Positions 24,294 through 31,890 of a DNA stretch of 64,000 bases are shown piece after piece. The notes below the pieces were generated by a model. That model was not told where the DNA came from and did no database searches. It saw nothing but the letters and a program-made list of their open reading frames with translations. The translations under genes were made by a program, and so were the position numbers. Numbering within the stretch: the first letter of the stretch is position 1; each line of letters opens with the position of its first letter. This DNA is from Niastella populi (GTDB taxonomy: Bacteria; Bacteroidota; Bacteroidia; Chitinophagales; Chitinophagaceae), in contig NZ_LWBP01000123.1 of NCBI RefSeq assembly GCF_002078015.1, positions 93,222-157,221 of the forward strand. The letters are read 5' to 3'.

Positions 24294-24986
24294 TTACTGC
24301 CCGGGGGAAAGAAAATAACCAAATCCCGGTTTTGTATGGATCAGTTTATTGGGAAATGATTTGTCGATCTTGTTCCTCAGTAAATTTATGTACACTTCAA
24401 TTGTGTTATCGCCAACGCTGTATTTACCTTTCCACACCTTCTTCAGTATTTCTTCTTTCGATACCGGCAACCCATTACTTTCGGCCAGCAGGGCAAGCAG
24501 GTTGAATTCGGTCTGGCTGAGTTTGATGACCTCCTTTCCGCGGAAAACAGATTTCCCTTTTATATCGATATTCAGATCGCCTACCTGGTAAAACCGCTTG
24601 CCGCCGGGCGCCAGCTCATATCGCTTCAGGATGGTTTTCAGCCTTGCGATCAATTCCTCCATAAAAAACGGCTTTATGATGTAATCATCGGCCCCTGTTT
24701 CAAAACCCTGCAGGCGGTAATGTACATCGCTGTAAGCCGTAACCATCAGCACAGGTAATTCAGCATTGTTCTTCTTTATTATGGATGTTGCCTGCAACCC
24801 GTTTATTCCGGGCAGCCTTATATCCATGATAACTGCATCGGCAACATGAAGAATATCCGATTCTATGGCAAGTTCTGCTTTGGAGTACGCAAACACGTCA
24901 AATTCGTTACGGGTGAGGTTCTCCACCATGTTCTGCTGAACAGCAACTTCGTCTTCAATAACAATAATGCACTTCTTTTTTTCCAT
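24294..24986 (-). CDS. OmpR/PhoB-type response regulator
   Basis: The partner of the histidine kinase downstream. The receiver domain (residues 1-120) has the acidic pair near IEDE, the phospho-acceptor Asp at about 55 (VIMDIRLPGING) and the conserved Lys in DYIIKPFFMEEL. A winged-helix DNA-binding domain (FNLLALLAESNGLPVSKEEI, DNTIEVYINLLRNKIDK) follows. The ATG at 24986 is preferred over a TTG one codon upstream. The 264-bp spacer to the divergent sigma-like gene is AT-rich and probably contains promoters for both. Confidence 0.9.
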   Translation of the reverse strand: MEKKKCIIVIEDEVAVQQNMVENLTRNEFDVFAYSKAELAIESDILHVADAVIMDIRLPGINGLQATSIIKKNNAELPVLMVTAYSDVHYRLQGFETGADDYIIKPFFMEELIARLKTILKRYELAPGGKRFYQVGDLNIDIKGKSVFRGKEVIKLSQTEFNLLALLAESNGLPVSKEEILKKVWKGKYSVGDNTIEVYINLLRNKIDKSFPNKLIHTKPGFGYFLSPGQ

Positions 24987-25253
24987 CAATATGGCAATGA
25001 ATTATGATTCCCAAATTAAGAAAGAAAAAGCAACTACAAACAACTACTGATTTTTTCAAATAACATACTGGCTTTAAGCCCATTTTAAGGTTGTTCTTAT
25101 TATTTTCAATATGTCTGAACCGCATCCTTGTTACTTAACGCATTACTTCTGCACACCCCTTAAACTATTCTATAAAAACATATGGTTACCATTGAAGAGC
25201 GCCCAACGCGGAACCAATAGCAAATATCTGATATACCATTCAATTTTACCACT

Positions 25254-26195
25254 ATGAATGACGCGCAATTGATAAGCTGGATAGATCAACATGAAAAAGC
25301 CGGAGAAACTCAGTTTATTATATTGATTGATCTGCATCAACCAATAATCGGAAAGGTTTGCAGGCTTTATAAAAACTCGAAAGACGACCAGGAAACCCTT
25401 TTCAGGGAGATCGTGTTCCGGTTATGGCAATCGGCCGCTGCCGGTAATGACAAACTACAGCTCAGCGACTGCATATACCAGGTAATGTTAAGCACTGCCA
25501 TTTCCAGCAATATCATCAATGCATCCAAACGGTTAGGTCATAAAACTGAAAAGCTGCCGCATGCCGGTATCGGTGATCAAATGATGCGCGCCATCAGGGA
25601 ACTGGCCGATGACGACAAGGCCATCCTCCTCTTGTACCTGGAAGAGCTGCCTTACCCCCGGATCGCAGCAATAACCGGCATTTCCGAAACCATTTTGGGG
25701 GTAAAACTGAACCGGATCAAAAAGAAGGTACAACAACAGATCACCATACCCGGGGAACAATACATTTTGAAATCGATCTGGCGTAACATAAAAACAGACG
25801 TTAAAAGTGAAACCGAATTAAGGTCAATAATAAACGAACCTGGCAGCCCCGTTTTTGGAATCCTGAATAATATCCTGCCATCGCATCCCTTTGGCAAAAT
25901 TCCGGCAGCAAATACCGACCTTAGAAGATCGCTGGAAGATCAGCTTGCGAAAATAAGAACGTATGCAAGAGCATCGATCACCAGCCGCGTTATTGCCCTT
26001 GCCTGTTTGCTGGTGCTCGGAAGGTTCGTCTTTACCGATAATATGACCATGCGATGGGTGATGGGAGCCGCCCTGCTGTTTTTAGCCATTCATGTAGTGG
26101 CTCTATCAGTTACATGGGCAAAAAGGGCAAGGCAAATGAAATGTACTATCAATCACTTACGCGCCCAACGGGAAATCAGAAAAAGTTATAAGTAG
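25254..26195 (+). CDS. ECF sigma-like protein fused to a C-terminal membrane domain
   Basis: Residues 1 to about 160 look like a sigma-70 family ECF factor. Region 2-like helices contain KDDQETLFREIVFRLWQSA, and the region 4-like helix-turn-helix contains LYLEELPYPRIAAITGISET followed by ILGVKLNRIKKKVQ. The rest (about 160-313) is a linker beginning YILKSIWRNIK and two membrane helices (VIALACLLVLGRFVF and VMGAALLFLAIHVVALSV) with a basic cytosolic tail. In many Bacteroidota the sigma factor and a small membrane protein are separate adjacent genes; here they appear joined in one polypeptide. Tethering to the membrane, possibly with auto-inhibition, is inferred. Confidence 0.7.
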   Translation: MNDAQLISWIDQHEKAGETQFIILIDLHQPIIGKVCRLYKNSKDDQETLFREIVFRLWQSAAAGNDKLQLSDCIYQVMLSTAISSNIINASKRLGHKTEKLPHAGIGDQMMRAIRELADDDKAILLLYLEELPYPRIAAITGISETILGVKLNRIKKKVQQQITIPGEQYILKSIWRNIKTDVKSETELRSIINEPGSPVFGILNNILPSHPFGKIPAANTDLRRSLEDQLAKIRTYARASITSRVIALACLLVLGRFVFTDNMTMRWVMGAALLFLAIHVVALSVTWAKRARQMKCTINHLRAQREIRKSYK

Positions 26196-26629
26196 TAAGT
26201 TCCTTTTATTCGGAACCCATGAACATTCGCCGGTCCCGCAATTTCGATTTGTTGCTTGTGGTTCTTTTATTGGGGACTGAAAAATAATTGCGGGCCTCGC
26301 CAATTTCGGTTTGTTGTTTGTGGTTTGTTGTTTGTTGTTCTTTTGTGCGGGACTAATAAACATTTGCGGGCCTCGATACGGCGCGAGCCCAAAACTTTGA
26401 ACTAAAAACTTAGAACTTACAACTTCTCTATTTGAGCAATAATGGCAACGATTTATTACATCCCTTTTTTTATCACAATTGAAACCTCCATGTAACGGGG
26501 CTTTATCATTACGCCGGCTGTGGAATGATTTTTAATGAAATCCTATTATATTCTCTACAGACGAATTAATGTCTGACTATTGTTTTCTCTTCCAATGTTT
26601 GCTTATCATTCATAATAAAACACAGCTAT
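26196..26629. other. 434-bp intergenic region with tandem repeat units
   Basis: No gene is visible. Three units of the dispersed repeat occupy 26200-26380; the rest (26400-26629) is AT-rich and should contain the promoter of the DUF892 gene. Confidence 0.65.
26200..26380 (+). repeat. Dispersed intergenic repeat, three tandem units
   Basis: Units start at 26200, 26262 and 26338 (62 and 76 bp apart) with TTC(C/T)TTT(T/A), followed by GGGACT, AATAATTGCGGGCCTCG, CAATTTCGG and TTTGTTGTTTGTGG words. The 76-bp spacing matches the pair at 22735/22811. Confidence 0.75.
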
Positions 26630-27160
26630 ATGGAAACCAGATCGCAGACAAATCAGACTTCAATTTTGCAGAATTTCTTCTTAACCTGTTTGCAGGAGCT
26701 TTACTGGTCAGAAACCCACCTGGTAAATGTACTCAACTCAATGAGCAAGGCTGCCACCAACGTTGAGCTGCAGGAAGCATTTATTCAGCATGTTGAAGAA
26801 ACGACCAAACACAAAGAACGGCTTGAGCAGGTTTTTGCAAAAATGGGCATCGAGCCGCAGGCCGAACCATGTATGGGACTGCAGGGGCTTTTCGATGAAG
26901 GCTGGCAGGTGATAGACGAAACAGAACCGGGCACTAACCAACGCGATGTGGCGTTGATCATTGCAGCGCAGAAAGTGGAGCATTATGAAATTGCCAGTTA
27001 CGGAAGTTTAATAACGCTGGCCAAAACTATGGGACAAAAAGAGATCGCCGATCTGCTTGTTCCAACTTTAAAGGAAGAAAAAGATACCGATCTGGCATTA
27101 ACCAAAATTGCCGAAAACGGTATCAATGCCGAGGCCACCCAGGAAAAGATGAACGCCTAG
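26630..27160 (+). CDS. DUF892 (YciF/YciE-like) ferritin-like protein
   Basis: A helical ferritin-like protein of the DUF892 family, whose members are induced by stress. Landmarks: FLTCLQELYWSETHLVNVLN, FIQHVEETTKHKERLEQVFA, DVALIIAAQKVEHYEIASYG and LLVPTLKEEKDTDLALTKIA. It probably acts in the cytoplasm; metal binding is inferred from the fold. At 176 aa its length is typical. It is a paralogue of the gene at 29904-30497. A terminator follows, so it is probably monocistronic. Confidence 0.88.
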   Translation: METRSQTNQTSILQNFFLTCLQELYWSETHLVNVLNSMSKAATNVELQEAFIQHVEETTKHKERLEQVFAKMGIEPQAEPCMGLQGLFDEGWQVIDETEPGTNQRDVALIIAAQKVEHYEIASYGSLITLAKTMGQKEIADLLVPTLKEEKDTDLALTKIAENGINAEATQEKMNA

Positions 27161-27181
27161 ACCGGCATACATCAACCATTC

Positions 27182-27220
27182 AAAACTGCATGCCGTTACG
27201 ACCTGCAGTTTTTATTTTTT
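27182..27220 (+). terminator. Rho-independent terminator of the DUF892 gene
   Basis: Stem AAAACTGCA (27182-27190) / TGCAGTTTT (27204-27212), loop of 13 nt, followed by TATTTTTT. Confidence 0.85.
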
Positions 27221-27227
27221 ACAGGTT

Positions 27228-27962
27228 ATGATCGTTATACCCACCGAAAAATTGTTGCAGTTCAGGAAACACCGGCCATTCCCTTTGCCCGATAAACCAT
27301 GGCTTATTTACCAGCAATGGAAAGACACGTTATTCCTGCATTGCCCGGTTAAACCGACAACGGTAAAACCCCTGTTACCGGCCGGGTTAACCCTCGATAC
27401 CCTCTCAGGCATTGCATGGGTATCGGTGGTGGCGTTCACTATTACCGATCTGCGCATGCGCGTTATGTCGGTAATGCCAATGCTTCCGGTATTTAACGAA
27501 CTCAACCTGCGCACGTATGTGGTACGCGACAATATCCCCGGTATCTGTTTTCTTCAGATAAAAGCCGGCAGCCACCGGGCTGTGCTGGCAAACAGGATGA
27601 TGACCAAACTGCGGTATCAGTATGCCGATATCCGCAAAACACCCGCCTTCCATTATTTTATGAGCGCCGATAAAGAGAACAGCCTGCTGGATATCGATTT
27701 CAACCCGGGCCCCTTCTTTCACGACGTGCCGGCGCTCGACCGCTGGCTGACCGAACGGTATTGCTGTTACCAGGAAGATGACGCACACCTGTACAGGTAT
27801 CATATTCATCACCCCATATGGCCGTTGTACCAGGTGCATACCAATTATCATTTATTGCGATACAACTTCGGCGACCTGCACCTGACCGACCAGTCGGTTC
27901 ACCTTATGCATTATTCGCCCATTCAAACAGCGTTGATCTGGCGAAGGGAGCGCGTAACGTAA
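27228..27962 (+). CDS. DUF2071 (YqjF-like) family protein
   Basis: A soluble protein of about 244 aa matching the DUF2071 family, whose biochemical role is not established. Landmarks: FLHCPVKPTTVKPLLPAGLT, GIAWVSVVAFTITDLRMR, NELNLRTYVVRDNIPGICFL and the C-terminal HPIWPLYQVHTNYHL. It begins 8 bp past the terminator of the preceding gene. The frame past its stop codon stays open for about 35 more codons, which may be chance or a decayed extension. Confidence 0.82.
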   Translation: MIVIPTEKLLQFRKHRPFPLPDKPWLIYQQWKDTLFLHCPVKPTTVKPLLPAGLTLDTLSGIAWVSVVAFTITDLRMRVMSVMPMLPVFNELNLRTYVVRDNIPGICFLQIKAGSHRAVLANRMMTKLRYQYADIRKTPAFHYFMSADKENSLLDIDFNPGPFFHDVPALDRWLTERYCCYQEDDAHLYRYHIHHPIWPLYQVHTNYHLLRYNFGDLHLTDQSVHLMHYSPIQTALIWRRERVT

Positions 27963-28211
27963 GAGCACGCGCCCGGGGAACACTTTTTGCTCACCGTCAT
28001 GCATGAAAATGTCAACCCTGCGCAAGGGGCGCAGATGTTTTCCGGCTCGATGCCGTTCCATTTATCATAGAGGCACCGCAAACATAAGGCGAGATCTTCG
28101 AACACCAGTTCCCGTTACTGGCCGAAATGAGGCAGATCATGGAAGCCAGGGGTTGCAGGCATTTCGGGCAAGAAAGAAAAAATTGAAAGGCTTTCTGAAA
28201 GCCGCGAAATA

Positions 28212-28607
28212 TTATGCCGGTAATGTGGTAAGGGTAAATGGCCGCAGGATCATCATTAATTTATCAAACGAGTTGGTTTTTTGCAAACACTGGTTGGCGC
28301 CCAGCCGCAAAGCTTTTGAACAGATCTGGTCGGTCATTAGCGAAGAATGTAAAATAACCGGCACATGGGAACAGCCTGGCAGCTTCCTGATGGCCTGTAA
28401 ACATTCAATGCCATTCATGCCACCCATATTATAGTCGACAAAAATAACATCGGGCTTCAGATATTGCAGCTGCTCCAACGCCTGCTCCCCGCTTTTTGCC
28501 CATGTACATTTACAATCGGCTTTCAGTTTGTTCAATGCAGCTGATATCAATTGTATCTCATCCTCATCATCATCTATAACAAAAATATGCTTTTTCATAC
28601 GTCTCAT
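28212..28607 (-). CDS. Single-domain response regulator (CheY-like)
   Basis: The whole 131-aa protein is a receiver domain: acidic cluster IDDDED at residues 11-16, phospho-acceptor D58 in VIFVDYNMGGMNG, and a switch Ser/Thr in VILHSSLM. The usual KP motif is K-T (CLQKTNSFDKL), a mild deviation. There is no output domain, so it must signal through protein contact or pass phosphate on; no kinase gene is adjacent. Starts at 28607 or 28598 are both possible. Confidence 0.85.
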   Translation of the reverse strand: MRRMKKHIFVIDDDEDEIQLISAALNKLKADCKCTWAKSGEQALEQLQYLKPDVIFVDYNMGGMNGIECLQAIRKLPGCSHVPVILHSSLMTDQICSKALRLGANQCLQKTNSFDKLMMILRPFTLTTLPA

Positions 28608-28732
28608 TTATTTACTTAATAGTTTCCCCCTGGCCCAATACACCTTCCGGCGCCTGAAATAAATACCCCCTGCCTGGCAGACAGTATTTAAGCATCAGCC
28701 AAAACAATTACTTTATTAAACAATTATATAAG

Positions 28733-28894
28733 ATGGGAAACGAATGCGGCGGAGAAGTGTATAAACAAACGGAGCCAAATGTTACACCCGTGAGTTCAAT
28801 AAAATTAGGCACATTATCACAAATAAAAAAATTAAGTCAAAATTTTAATGCGCCTGATGGCACACCGTTTTATCAACCCGTTATAAAAACTTGA
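28733..28894 (+). CDS. Small ORF (53 aa) overlapping the SemiSWEET start
   Basis: ATG at 28733, stop TGA at 28892-28894. The product is MGNECGGEVYKQTEPNVTPV..., ending DGTPFYQPVIKT; small and hydrophilic, with no known family recognised. Its stop overlaps the TTG start of the next gene (TTGA, 28891-28894), an arrangement typical of translational coupling and the main reason to think it is real. Codon use is AT-rich. Expression is not proven. Confidence 0.4.
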   Translation: MGNECGGEVYKQTEPNVTPVSSIKLGTLSQIKKLSQNFNAPDGTPFYQPVIKT

Positions 28895-29157
28895 AAGAAT
28901 ACACACAATACATAGGCATTGTCGCAGGTATACTTACCTCGGCGTCGTTGTTGCCGCAGTTGATTAAAATCATTCGCGAGAAAAAAGTACAGGGTGTTTC
29001 GCTGGGCATGTTTATCGTTTTGCTCCTCGGCGTCGGGTGCTGGATGTGGTATGGCATTGAAAAGACCGATTACCCTATCATTCTCACTAACGGCTTTTCC
29101 CTTCTTATCAATTCTTTTATCCTTTTCTTTTCCATTAAATATAAGAACGCAAAATGA
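28891..29157 (+). CDS. SemiSWEET-type sugar transporter (PQ-loop/MtN3 family)
   Basis: 88 aa with three membrane helices, the size and topology of bacterial SemiSWEETs, which dimerise to form a sugar uniporter in the inner membrane. The PQ motif is present in the first helix (ASLLPQLIKIIREKKVQGVS), and helices 2 and 3 are MFIVLLLGVGCWMWYG and IILTNGFSLLINSFILFFS. The only start that gives the expected N-terminus (KEYTQYIGIVAG) is TTG at 28891, overlapping the stop of the small ORF before it. Substrate unknown. Confidence 0.85.
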   Translation: MKEYTQYIGIVAGILTSASLLPQLIKIIREKKVQGVSLGMFIVLLLGVGCWMWYGIEKTDYPIILTNGFSLLINSFILFFSIKYKNAK

Positions 29158-29215
29158 TGCCGGTAAACGGCTATCGAAGGAATGATAATTGTATCACTTC
29201 CGGAAAAGCATCATT

Positions 29216-29416
29216 ATGGAAAATAAAAATAAAACAGCCGGTAAGGATCAGCAAACTACGCCGTTGCCCGATAAAAACAAACAGGGTGTTGACAAAGCGC
29301 CCGGCGGGGATAAACCCGTTGAAGGAAAATTGACAGAACCGGACCTGAAGGGGAAAAAAGTAGATCGCGACTCAGGCGACCCGAAAGATGAACCAATGGA
29401 AGATACTGACCAATAG
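29216..29416 (+). CDS. Small hydrophilic, disordered protein (66 aa)
   Basis: Starting at the ATG at 29216 (MENKNKTAGKDQQ). Composition is dominated by K, D, E, P, G and N with almost no hydrophobic residues, so it is probably disordered. No family recognised. It resembles in style the small protein at 38585-38872, which also lies in the stress-related part of the window; a protective or hydrophilin-like role is only a guess. Confidence 0.5.
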   Translation: MENKNKTAGKDQQTTPLPDKNKQGVDKAPGGDKPVEGKLTEPDLKGKKVDRDSGDPKDEPMEDTDQ

Positions 29417-29421
29417 AAAAA

Positions 29422-29482
29422 CCATGGCCGCGTACACTTGTATAACATGAATAAACTGTTGTACAAGCGTATGCGGCCACGG
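29422..29482. repeat. 26-bp imperfect inverted repeat
   Basis: Arm 1 at 29422-29447 (CCATGGCCGCGTACAC...) and arm 2 at 29457-29482 (...GTATGCGGCCACGG) pair over 26 bp with four mismatches, all transitions, so on either RNA strand two of the four become G-U pairs. Loop of 9 nt. It lies between convergent genes and is a probable bidirectional terminator or structured 3' end, without a T run. Confidence 0.65.
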
Positions 29483-29504
29483 TAATACAGTAACTGATAA
29501 AATA

Positions 29505-29765
29505 CTAACTCCTGTCTGTTTTGTCATGCCCACGTTGTTTTACCAGTTTGTTGTAAATACCAAATAACAGGAAGGGAGCAGCCCACTGGCCAATAAATAA
29601 ACTCATGTGTTTTTGGCGGGCGATCTGTAACGCCAGCGAAGCTGTCATAGCGCCTATGGACGCCCACAGGAACACATCGGATGGAACTTTAGAAGTTTGC
29701 TCTTCAATGTTCCTTGCAACTTTGCCTTCTCTCTTTTGCTGCTGCGTACTGAACGTTGATTCCAT
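29505..29765 (-). CDS. Small membrane protein, 86 aa
   Basis: N-terminal soluble part of about 30 residues (MESTFSTQQQKREGKVARN), then two hydrophobic stretches (VFLWASIGAMTASLALQIA and LFIGQWAAPFLLFGIYNKLV) with a basic C-terminus (KQRGHDKTDRS). Similar small proteins are found near stress genes in Chitinophagaceae, but I cannot assign a family. It converges on the hydrophilic-protein gene. Confidence 0.55.
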   Translation of the reverse strand: MESTFSTQQQKREGKVARNIEEQTSKVPSDVFLWASIGAMTASLALQIARQKHMSLFIGQWAAPFLLFGIYNKLVKQRGHDKTDRS

Positions 29766-29840
29766 ATAAATTTATTTTAGGTTATTTATCAATGAATGGA
29801 TGTAAAATCCGTGCCATCGCATCCGGGCAGGCCGGCTGTT

Positions 29841-29877
29841 AAAAAAAAGCAGCAAAGTGAAAAACACCTTACTGCTT
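29841..29877 (-). terminator. Rho-independent terminator of the second DUF892 gene
   Basis: On the minus strand AAGCAGTAAGGTG pairs with CACTTTGCTGCTT with one or two imperfections, followed by eight T. Confidence 0.75.
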
Positions 29878-29903
29878 CAATTATAGTTCTGCCTGTTGCC
29901 TGG

Positions 29904-30497
29904 TTATTCTTCTTCCTCCTCTTCTTCCTCTTCCTGCTCTGCTTCCCAGTTGATGCTGTTCTCTGCGATCACGGTGAGATTTTCATCGGTTTGTTTTTCC
30001 TCATCCAACGTTTCGCGCAGGATATCCGCTACCTCTTCCTGTCCCATGGTAACCGCCAGTTGCACCAGGCTTCCATAAGTGGCAATTTCGTAGTGTTCTA
30101 CTTTTTGTGCAGAAACTATGAGTCCCGCATCACGCGTCATACTGCCTTTTTCAGTTTCTTCAATTACGGTTTCGGCTTCTTTGGTTAGTCCTTCCATGGC
30201 CTCGCATTTTTTGGCCTGCGGCTTTTTTCCCATTAGTTCGAAAACCTGTTCTACTCTTGCTACGTGCTCTTCCGTTTGTGCAATATGTTCTTCAAAAGAA
30301 GTCTTCAACTCATCTGTGGTAGCTGCTTTTTGCAGCCTGGCCAGCGCCTTTACCAGGTGCTTTTCGGCCCAGTAAATATCCTTGAGCGAATCAACGAAGA
30401 ACTTTTCCAGTTGGGTATTGCCTGCGCCGGTACCGGCAAAGGTTTGTTTTTTTGATTTCGATCCTGTACGGCGGGTAGCTGCTTTTGCTTGTGGCAT
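29904..30497 (-). CDS. DUF892 (YciF-like) protein with polyglutamate tail
   Basis: The second DUF892 protein of the window, 197 aa. After a basic, Lys/Arg/Thr-rich N-terminus (MPQAKAATRRTGSKSKKQ) the ferritin-like helices follow: FFVDSLKDIYWAEKHLVKAL, EEHIAQTEEHVARVEQVFEL, DAGLIVSAQKVEHYEIATYG and DILRETLDEEKQTDENLTVI. The C-terminus ends in EAEQ and then nine or ten Glu, encoded by an imperfect CTT/CCT (plus strand) tract at 29907-29940. Such a tract can change length by slippage. The protein is longer at both ends than its paralogue at 26630. Confidence 0.88.
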   Translation of the reverse strand: MPQAKAATRRTGSKSKKQTFAGTGAGNTQLEKFFVDSLKDIYWAEKHLVKALARLQKAATTDELKTSFEEHIAQTEEHVARVEQVFELMGKKPQAKKCEAMEGLTKEAETVIEETEKGSMTRDAGLIVSAQKVEHYEIATYGSLVQLAVTMGQEEVADILRETLDEEKQTDENLTVIAENSINWEAEQEEEEEEEEE

Positions 30498-30601
30498 AAG
30501 TAATAGTATTTGAAATGATTTAATAAATGTTATCTATACAGGGAATTACAAAGCATATGCCAGCGGGTAAACCGGTTCTTCTACACTATTGTGGAATAGC
30601 G

Positions 30602-31054
30602 TCATTCGGCCGCTTCCTGTGGAATAATGGAAATGCTGCCATCCAGTTCCAGCACGGCATATTTGATCTGTTCAAGCCGCTCGAGGCCATGCAGGTTGCG
30701 GGCTGCTTCAAGCACATCTTCTTCACTAACGCGTGTTTTGTTGGCGCGGTGCTGCAGCATTCTGCCATTGGCCACTATGATCAGCGGAGAGCCCTCCGTA
30801 ACTTTTTCAAAACCCCGCCAATGTTGCTTGATCATGGAAAAAAGGAGGTCAGTGCCTATCAACGTAGTAATAAGAATGAGCGAAGTGGTGATGGAATAAT
30901 CTTCCCCAACCAGCGCCTGTTGCGTAACCTCACTTATTATAAGAAGGAGAATAAATTCAAAAGGAGTGGTTTGCGCCAGGGTGCGTTTGCCGCTTAGCCT
31001 GAAAACAAGCATTAAGAACAGATATATAATTATACCTCTTATAACGGGGTTCAT
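30602..31054 (-). CDS. DUF421 (YetF-type) membrane protein
   Basis: 150 aa with three N-terminal membrane helices (IRGIIIYLFLMLVF, FEFILLLIISEVTQQALVG, LILITTLIGTDLLFSMI) and a C-terminal soluble domain with PLIIVANGRMLQHRANKTRV and EQIKYAVLELDGSISIIP, the core of DUF421. Function unknown; homologues are linked to stress and sporulation in other phyla. Its ATG overlaps the stop of the upstream gene by one base (TAATG on the minus strand), so the two are translationally coupled. Confidence 0.85.
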   Translation of the reverse strand: MNPVIRGIIIYLFLMLVFRLSGKRTLAQTTPFEFILLLIISEVTQQALVGEDYSITTSLILITTLIGTDLLFSMIKQHWRGFEKVTEGSPLIIVANGRMLQHRANKTRVSEEDVLEAARNLHGLERLEQIKYAVLELDGSISIIPQEAAE

Positions 31055-31554
31055 TATGGATAAATTTGGTGAGTAATGGTGAATGGGGTTTTGTTGACTA
31101 CAATTGTTGATGTTACACTTCCAGCCTTTTTAGCCATAAGGCCGCAATGAATACTTGCCGTTCCCCGGCCTTTGAAAAAATAGGTAGTTTGACCATCGAT
31201 GGTTTGATTTCCCAATGGCAGCGGAGTTATCGACTGCAAATGAATATACTCCATGTAGTATTGTGGAATTTGCAGTGTAATGGTGTCTTCAACTTCTGCT
31301 ATATCGAACGTCATTTCCGCTTCGCTTTCATACCGTAAAAAACGTTCATATTTTATGCTGTTCCCATTCCGGGCCTGGGTTCTATAACTCATCACCCCTG
31401 TACCGAACAGTCCAAGAGCGGCCAGTATGAGGCCGGCATACAGAACAGCCCAGCCGGTCTTCTGAATGATCCAGCCTTTTTTATGCTGATGCAGGTTTTC
31501 ATCCAGTTGCAGGTTATGCCGTACGTTCTCAATTGTTTGTTTACTTGCAGGCAT
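31054..31554 (-). CDS. Hypothetical single-pass membrane protein upstream of DUF421
   Basis: About 166 aa from the ATG at 31554; the TTG at 31572 would add six residues. A cytosolic N-terminus (TIENVRHNLQLDENLHQHKK), one membrane helix (WAVLYAGLILAALGLFGTGV) and a beta-rich outside domain (MTFDIAEVEDTITLQIPQYY and FFKGRGTASIHCG). No family recognised. Its stop codon overlaps the DUF421 start, so both proteins probably work together; the pairing is strong evidence that each is real. Confidence 0.65.
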   Translation of the reverse strand: MPASKQTIENVRHNLQLDENLHQHKKGWIIQKTGWAVLYAGLILAALGLFGTGVMSYRTQARNGNSIKYERFLRYESEAEMTFDIAEVEDTITLQIPQYYMEYIHLQSITPLPLGNQTIDGQTTYFFKGRGTASIHCGLMAKKAGSVTSTIVVNKTPFTITHQIYP

Positions 31555-31572
31555 CGATATATAATGTTTCAA

Positions 31573-31890
31573 CTAATACTTCAATTTGCTTGCCAGTGCA
31601 GGTTCGGCCAACGGCCATATCAGGTACAGGCTGAGGAAAAACAAACTGTCCTTATTAAAAGGTTGTTGCGATCAATGTACAATCTCCCCTGTTTTCCTGA
31701 TTTTTTCAAAGGCATGATTATTTCAGTATAAAAAGTTCATTACTTACTCTTACGTCTTAGCAGTCATACATATCAAAAGCGCATAACTGAAGCGACAGCT
31801 TCAGTTTTGAAACGGTAGCGGCACTGCTGCCAGGACTGCACAACGCTTTCGTATTAATTAATTTATTGGAAACACTAAAACCATATTTAT
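31573..31890. other. 318-bp intergenic region upstream of manganese catalase
   Basis: No gene is seen. A 9-bp inverted repeat AACTGAAGC/GCTTCAGTT with a 4-nt loop lies at 31785-31806, about 85 bp before the catalase start, and could be an operator. The rest is AT-rich. Confidence 0.55.
31785..31806. promoter_or_regulatory. Palindrome upstream of the catalase operon
   Basis: AACTGAAGC-GACA-GCTTCAGTT: perfect 9-bp arms, 4-nt centre. No T run follows, and it is far from any upstream 3' end, so an operator is more likely than a terminator. No regulator identified. Confidence 0.4.

Noticed and set aside
28003..28434. 143-aa plus-strand open frame
   Set aside because: It is mostly antisense to the CheY-like gene and its translation has no recognisable features.
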